NCBI GenBank assembly: GCA_900765185.1
Contig: CAAFQT010000262.1
Span: forward strand, 1-16,793
DNA length: 16,793 nt
Origin: an uncultured Collinsella sp.
GTDB lineage: Bacteria; Actinomycetota; Coriobacteriia; Coriobacteriales; Coriobacteriaceae
Direction of reading: 5' to 3'
The position numbers were made by a program, and so were the translations under genes. Each line of letters starts with the position of its first letter. The stretch's first letter is position 1. The notes under the pieces were generated by a model. That model did not search any database and was not told the origin of the DNA. It worked only from the letters and a program-made list of their open reading frames with translations. This document shows positions 13,389 to 16,793 of the stretch, piece by piece.

Positions 13389-16276
13389 TCGAGGACGCTG
13401 TTTCGTCGGGAACGCCGCAGTTTGTCATCGATTCCTATGCCACGCTTGCCGAACGCGCCAAAACCCAATCGTTTGGTCTCATCGAGGAAGATGTTATCGT
13501 CCTCGATACCGAGACCACGGGTCTTTCGTTGCAGGACAACGAGCTTATTGAGATCTCGGCTGCCCGTCTTTCGGGCCGCGAGATCGTCGACCGGTTTGAT
13601 ACCTTCGTGCATCCCAAGCAGCTGATTCCCGCCGAGATTACCGAACTCACGAGCATTACAAACGCCGATGTGGTGGATGCCCCATCGGCCGTCGAGGCCG
13701 TGGCCGCTCTCGCCGATTTTGTCGGCGGCTGCCCGGTGATTGCGCATAACGCCACCTTCGACCGTTCGTTTATCGAGTCGGTCAAGGGCGGTGTCAACGT
13801 CAGCGACATCTGGATTGATTCGCTGGCACTGTCGCGCATCGCACTTCCGCGCCTGGCCTCGCACAAGCTGTCTTTTATGGCCGACCTGTTTGGCTGCGAC
13901 TCGGTGTCGCACCGCGCCAACGCCGATGTCGACGCCCTGTGTGGCGTATGGCGCGTGTTGCTCGTGGCGCTCACCGACTTGCCCCAGGGCTTAATGGCGC
14001 GCTTGGCCGACATGCACCCTGACGTACCCTGGTCCTATCGTCCCATCTTCTCGTTCTTTGCGGGACAGAATCCCGGTTCCATCTTCTCTCTCAGCGCCGC
14101 TCGTGCTGACGTTCTCAAGGCCGATCGCGCCGACGATCGGGTGGACGCCGACGAACTGCCGGTCCTCAAGATGCCGAGTCGTGAGGAGATTGAGGCAGAC
14201 TATGCGCCAGGTGGCCTGGTCAATCGCATGTATCCCACCTACGAGCCGCGTGATGAGCAGATCGCGATGGCGCTCGAGGTCCGCGATGCGCTGGTCACGG
14301 GCACTCATCGTGTAATTGAGGCGGGCACGGGCGTCGGCAAATCGATGGCCTATCTGGTGCCTTTTGCCGAGGCAGCGCGCCGTAACAACATCACGGTTGG
14401 TATTGCGACCAAATCGAATAATCTTGCCGACCAGCTCATGTATCATGAGCTGCCCAAACTTGCCGAGCAGCTGGACGGAGGCCTATCGTTTTGCGCCCTC
14501 AAGGGCTATGACCACTATCCATGCTTGCGTAAGCTTGAGCGCATGAGCCGCGGCCAAGTCGAAATTACGACTAAGCGTGATCCTGCCGATACGCTTACGG
14601 CAGTCGCGGTCATCATGGCGTACGTGTGTCAGTCGGCCGATGGCGACCTCGACTCGCTCGGCATTCGCTGGCGCAGCGTCAACCGTCCCGACTTTACGAC
14701 GGCGTCGCGCGAGTGCGCCCGTCGCCTATGCCCGTTTTTCCCTGACAAATGTTTGGTCCACGGCGCTCGACGTCGTGCGGCGCATGCCGACGTGGTGGTC
14801 ACCAATCATTCCCTGCTGTTCCGCAATGTCGCGGCCGAGGGCAGGATTTTACCTCCGATTCGTCATTGGGTAATCGACGAGGCCCATTCCATCGAGCGCG
14901 AGGCGCGCCGTCAGTGGGCGCGCGTGGTGTCGGCGGACGAATCACGCGTTCTGTTTGAGCGCCTGGGTGGCTCGAGCACCGGCGCGCTAAGCCAGGTTTC
15001 CCGTGATTTGGCAACCTCCGAGGGCTCTACGCTCTACCTGGGCCTTACTGCCAAGGCGACGTCGACGGTTGCGCGCGCGAGCATGGCAATCGCCGACGTG
15101 TTCGATGGCGTTCGCGAGCTCGGTCGCCGTGCCCGTGGGGGTTATGACAATGCCAATCTATGGATTGGCCCCGAGTTGCGCGAATCTGACGACTGGCATG
15201 ATTTTATGCAGTCGGCACAAGCCGCCATCGACGCGCTGGAGCAAGCTGACAAGAGCGTCGACGCGCTGGTGCAAGCCGTCGCCGCCGACAAGCCCGAGGT
15301 TGTTGTCGACCTGGGCGATATCTCGCGCCGCCTGCACGAGCTGGCCGAGAACCTCAAACTCATCATCGACGGCACCGATGAACACTACGTGTATTCGCTG
15401 CAGGTCAATCGCAGGCTGCGTGCCGGCGGAGAGTCAATGACCGCAGAGCGCATCGACATTGGCGAGGCCTTGGCAACCGAGTGGCTGCCCGAGGTTCACA
15501 CGGCTATCTTTGCCTCGGCGACCATGACGGTGTCCAAAAGCTTTGAACACTTTAACCACGCGGTCGGCCTCGATCGCATTGGTGCTTCAACATCCACATC
15601 GCTGCACTTGGACTCGAGCTACGACTTCGATTCGAACATGGCTGTAGTCGTTGCGGGCGATATCCCCGATCCGCGCGATCGTGAGAGCTATCTTACGGCG
15701 CTCGAGCGCGTGCTGGTCGACGCCCATCTTGCCATGGGCGGATCGGTGCTCACGCTGTTCACCAATCGGCGCGACATGGAAGACCTGTACGCCCGCGTTG
15801 AGCCCAAAATGGCCCGTGCGGGTCTGGAGCTCAACTGCCAGCAGCGCAACTCATCTCCTCGTCGCCTGCGCGACCGGTTTATCAACGAGCCGACCTCGTC
15901 GCTTTTTGCTCTTAAGGCCTTCTGGGAGGGATTCGACGCCAGCGGCGAGACGCTGCGCTGCGTCATCATTCCCAAGCTGCCGTTCTCGAGCCCCACGGAC
16001 CCGCTCTCGTGCGAGCGCAACCTGCGCGAAGACCGCGCTTGGGCGCACTATTCGCTGCCCGAGGCGGTGCTCGAGGTCAAGCAGGCGGCCGGCCGCCTTA
16101 TCCGCTCGTCGACCGATTGCGGCGTGCTGATTCTGGCCGACCCGCGCCTGGTGACGAAGGGCTACGGAAAGAAGTTCTTAACGTCGCTGCCCACGAGCTC
16201 CTACCAGCGCATCGAATCGGCGCAGATCGGGCACTATCTGCAACTGTGGCGCACACGTCACGAGCGGCGGTGCTAA
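13382..16276 (+). CDS. dinG: DinG-type helicase with N-terminal DEDDh 3'-5' exonuclease domain
   Basis: 964 residues. Residues about 36-200 are a DnaQ-like exonuclease with complete acidic motifs: DTETTG (D42, E44), HNATFD (D127) and HRANAD (H177, D182). The rest is an XPD/DinG superfamily 2 helicase with Walker A EAGTGVGKS (313-321), VIDEAH (497-502) and, near the end, QAAGRLIR, the arginine-finger motif VI. Cysteines C381, C445, C450 and C457 are placed as in the iron-sulfur cluster of XPD/DinG helicases. Such enzymes unwind damaged, structured or transcription-blocked DNA. The ATG overlaps ddl by 7 nt; a weak GAGCGGG lies upstream. The stop overlaps the convergent WYL gene by 4 nt. Confidence 0.94.
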   Translation: MLIEDAVSSGTPQFVIDSYATLAERAKTQSFGLIEEDVIVLDTETTGLSLQDNELIEISAARLSGREIVDRFDTFVHPKQLIPAEITELTSITNADVVDAPSAVEAVAALADFVGGCPVIAHNATFDRSFIESVKGGVNVSDIWIDSLALSRIALPRLASHKLSFMADLFGCDSVSHRANADVDALCGVWRVLLVALTDLPQGLMARLADMHPDVPWSYRPIFSFFAGQNPGSIFSLSAARADVLKADRADDRVDADELPVLKMPSREEIEADYAPGGLVNRMYPTYEPRDEQIAMALEVRDALVTGTHRVIEAGTGVGKSMAYLVPFAEAARRNNITVGIATKSNNLADQLMYHELPKLAEQLDGGLSFCALKGYDHYPCLRKLERMSRGQVEITTKRDPADTLTAVAVIMAYVCQSADGDLDSLGIRWRSVNRPDFTTASRECARRLCPFFPDKCLVHGARRRAAHADVVVTNHSLLFRNVAAEGRILPPIRHWVIDEAHSIEREARRQWARVVSADESRVLFERLGGSSTGALSQVSRDLATSEGSTLYLGLTAKATSTVARASMAIADVFDGVRELGRRARGGYDNANLWIGPELRESDDWHDFMQSAQAAIDALEQADKSVDALVQAVAADKPEVVVDLGDISRRLHELAENLKLIIDGTDEHYVYSLQVNRRLRAGGESMTAERIDIGEALATEWLPEVHTAIFASATMTVSKSFEHFNHAVGLDRIGASTSTSLHLDSSYDFDSNMAVVVAGDIPDPRDRESYLTALERVLVDAHLAMGGSVLTLFTNRRDMEDLYARVEPKMARAGLELNCQQRNSSPRRLRDRFINEPTSSLFALKAFWEGFDASGETLRCVIIPKLPFSSPTDPLSCERNLREDRAWAHYSLPEAVLEVKQAAGRLIRSSTDCGVLILADPRLVTKGYGKKFLTSLPTSSYQRIESAQIGHYLQLWRTRHERRC

Positions 16277-16793
16277 AGCGGACAGACGAGGGTTTTTGCC
16301 ATATCGCACAGACGCTTTGACAGGGCGGGGTCATCCAAGATGCGGATGGCTCCGCCCGCTGCGATTATCTGGCTCAGTAGCCAACGCTCGGAGCCGTAAT
16401 GCACGATCACTGTTGCCGCACCTGCCCCGTTTGGCTCGATCGACATAATACCTGCCCAGTCTAGACGCTCTGCCATGTCGAGCGGCATGAGGAGCTTTGC
16501 GCTCTGCTCCGCTTGGGAGAGGGAGTCGTGAAGGGATGCGGTCGAAGGCGCGTGGCGCTCGACGGAATCCTCGGTGAGGGAAAGACCTTCGATTTTGTCC
16601 ATGCGGTAGGAACGTTGCCCATCAACCTCGATGTCCCAGGCAATCAGGTAGGTCTGATCGCCATGCGTCGCGATGCGCAAGGGGTCGATGAGGCGCTCGC
16701 GCGGCTGTGCATCGTCCATCGAACGATAAGTAATGCGGCAACGAACGCCGTCCTGAATAGCGCTGCTGAGCTGCTGCCAGTGCGATCCGCGGA
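16273..16793 (-). CDS. WYL-domain protein, C-terminal part, cut by right window edge
   Basis: The minus-strand frame stays open from the stop at 16273 to the right edge, with about 172 residues visible; the ATG at 16719 is internal. Upstream of it the frame reads HWQQLSSAIQDGVRCRITYR, and RLIDPLRIATHGDQTYLIAWD and RSYRMDKIEG follow, which is the WYL-domain pattern. WYL domains bind ligands or nucleic acids and are usually fused to an N-terminal helix-turn-helix in transcription regulators of the PafBC/YafY type. That part lies outside the window, so I do not name it. Its stop overlaps the dinG stop, and no terminator separates the two convergent genes. Confidence 0.85.
   Translation of the reverse strand, partial: RGSHWQQLSSAIQDGVRCRITYRSMDDAQPRERLIDPLRIATHGDQTYLIAWDIEVDGQRSYRMDKIEGLSLTEDSVERHAPSTASLHDSLSQAEQSAKLLMPLDMAERLDWAGIMSIEPNGAGAATVIVHYGSERWLLSQIIAAGGAIRILDDPALSKRLCDMAKTLVCPL

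Overview
The window looks like the replication-origin region of a moderately GC-rich actinomycete of class Coriobacteriia. Collinsella or a close relative is my best guess, but that is inference from gene order and style and I could not search for it. The gene order is the classic origin order. Leftward (minus strand) run a GHKL-ATPase/winged-helix gene, dnaA, dnaN, recF and the start of a DUF721 (DciA-like) gene. Rightward (plus strand) run rpmH, rnpA, yidD, yidC, jag, rsmG, parA and parB. Transcription diverges at about 5700-6045, as expected of an origin. No phage, transposon, CRISPR array, tRNA or rRNA is visible.

Layout. 1-2399: DUF721 gene (cut by the left edge), recF and dnaN. 2400-2637: dnaA-dnaN intergenic region with variant DnaA boxes, an AT-rich stretch and a TAA/TAG trinucleotide run, which is the best candidate for the unwinding site of oriC. 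2638-5700: dnaA, preceded 15 nt upstream by an unusual ATPase gene with a long Gln/Pro/Tyr/Met-rich tract and a C-terminal winged helix. 5701-6045: a second DnaA-box cluster and a strong rpmH promoter. 6046-8175: ribosomal protein L34, RNase P protein, YidD, YidC insertase and Jag/KhpB, ended by a strong terminator. 8272-11086: rsmG, three perfect parS sites at exact 39-bp intervals, parA, parB and a small single-pass membrane protein overlapping parB. 11087-11284: two hairpin terminators and a near-parS. 11285-12337: rlmN (minus). 12423-16276: ddl and an exonuclease-DinG helicase fusion (plus). 16273-16793: the C-terminal part of a WYL-domain protein (minus), cut by the right edge.

How it fits together. 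DnaA would bind two box clusters flanking its own gene, as in the bipartite Bacillus subtilis origin. DnaN and RecF serve the replisome and repair, and the DUF721 protein may help load the replicative helicase. ParA/ParB and the parS sites would segregate the new origins. Degenerate parS sites inside dnaA and beside rlmN would extend the ParB region over at least 7 kb. The least explained parts are the ATPase/winged-helix protein upstream of dnaA, the small membrane protein joined to parB, and a 12-bp palindrome that brackets the jag-parB block.
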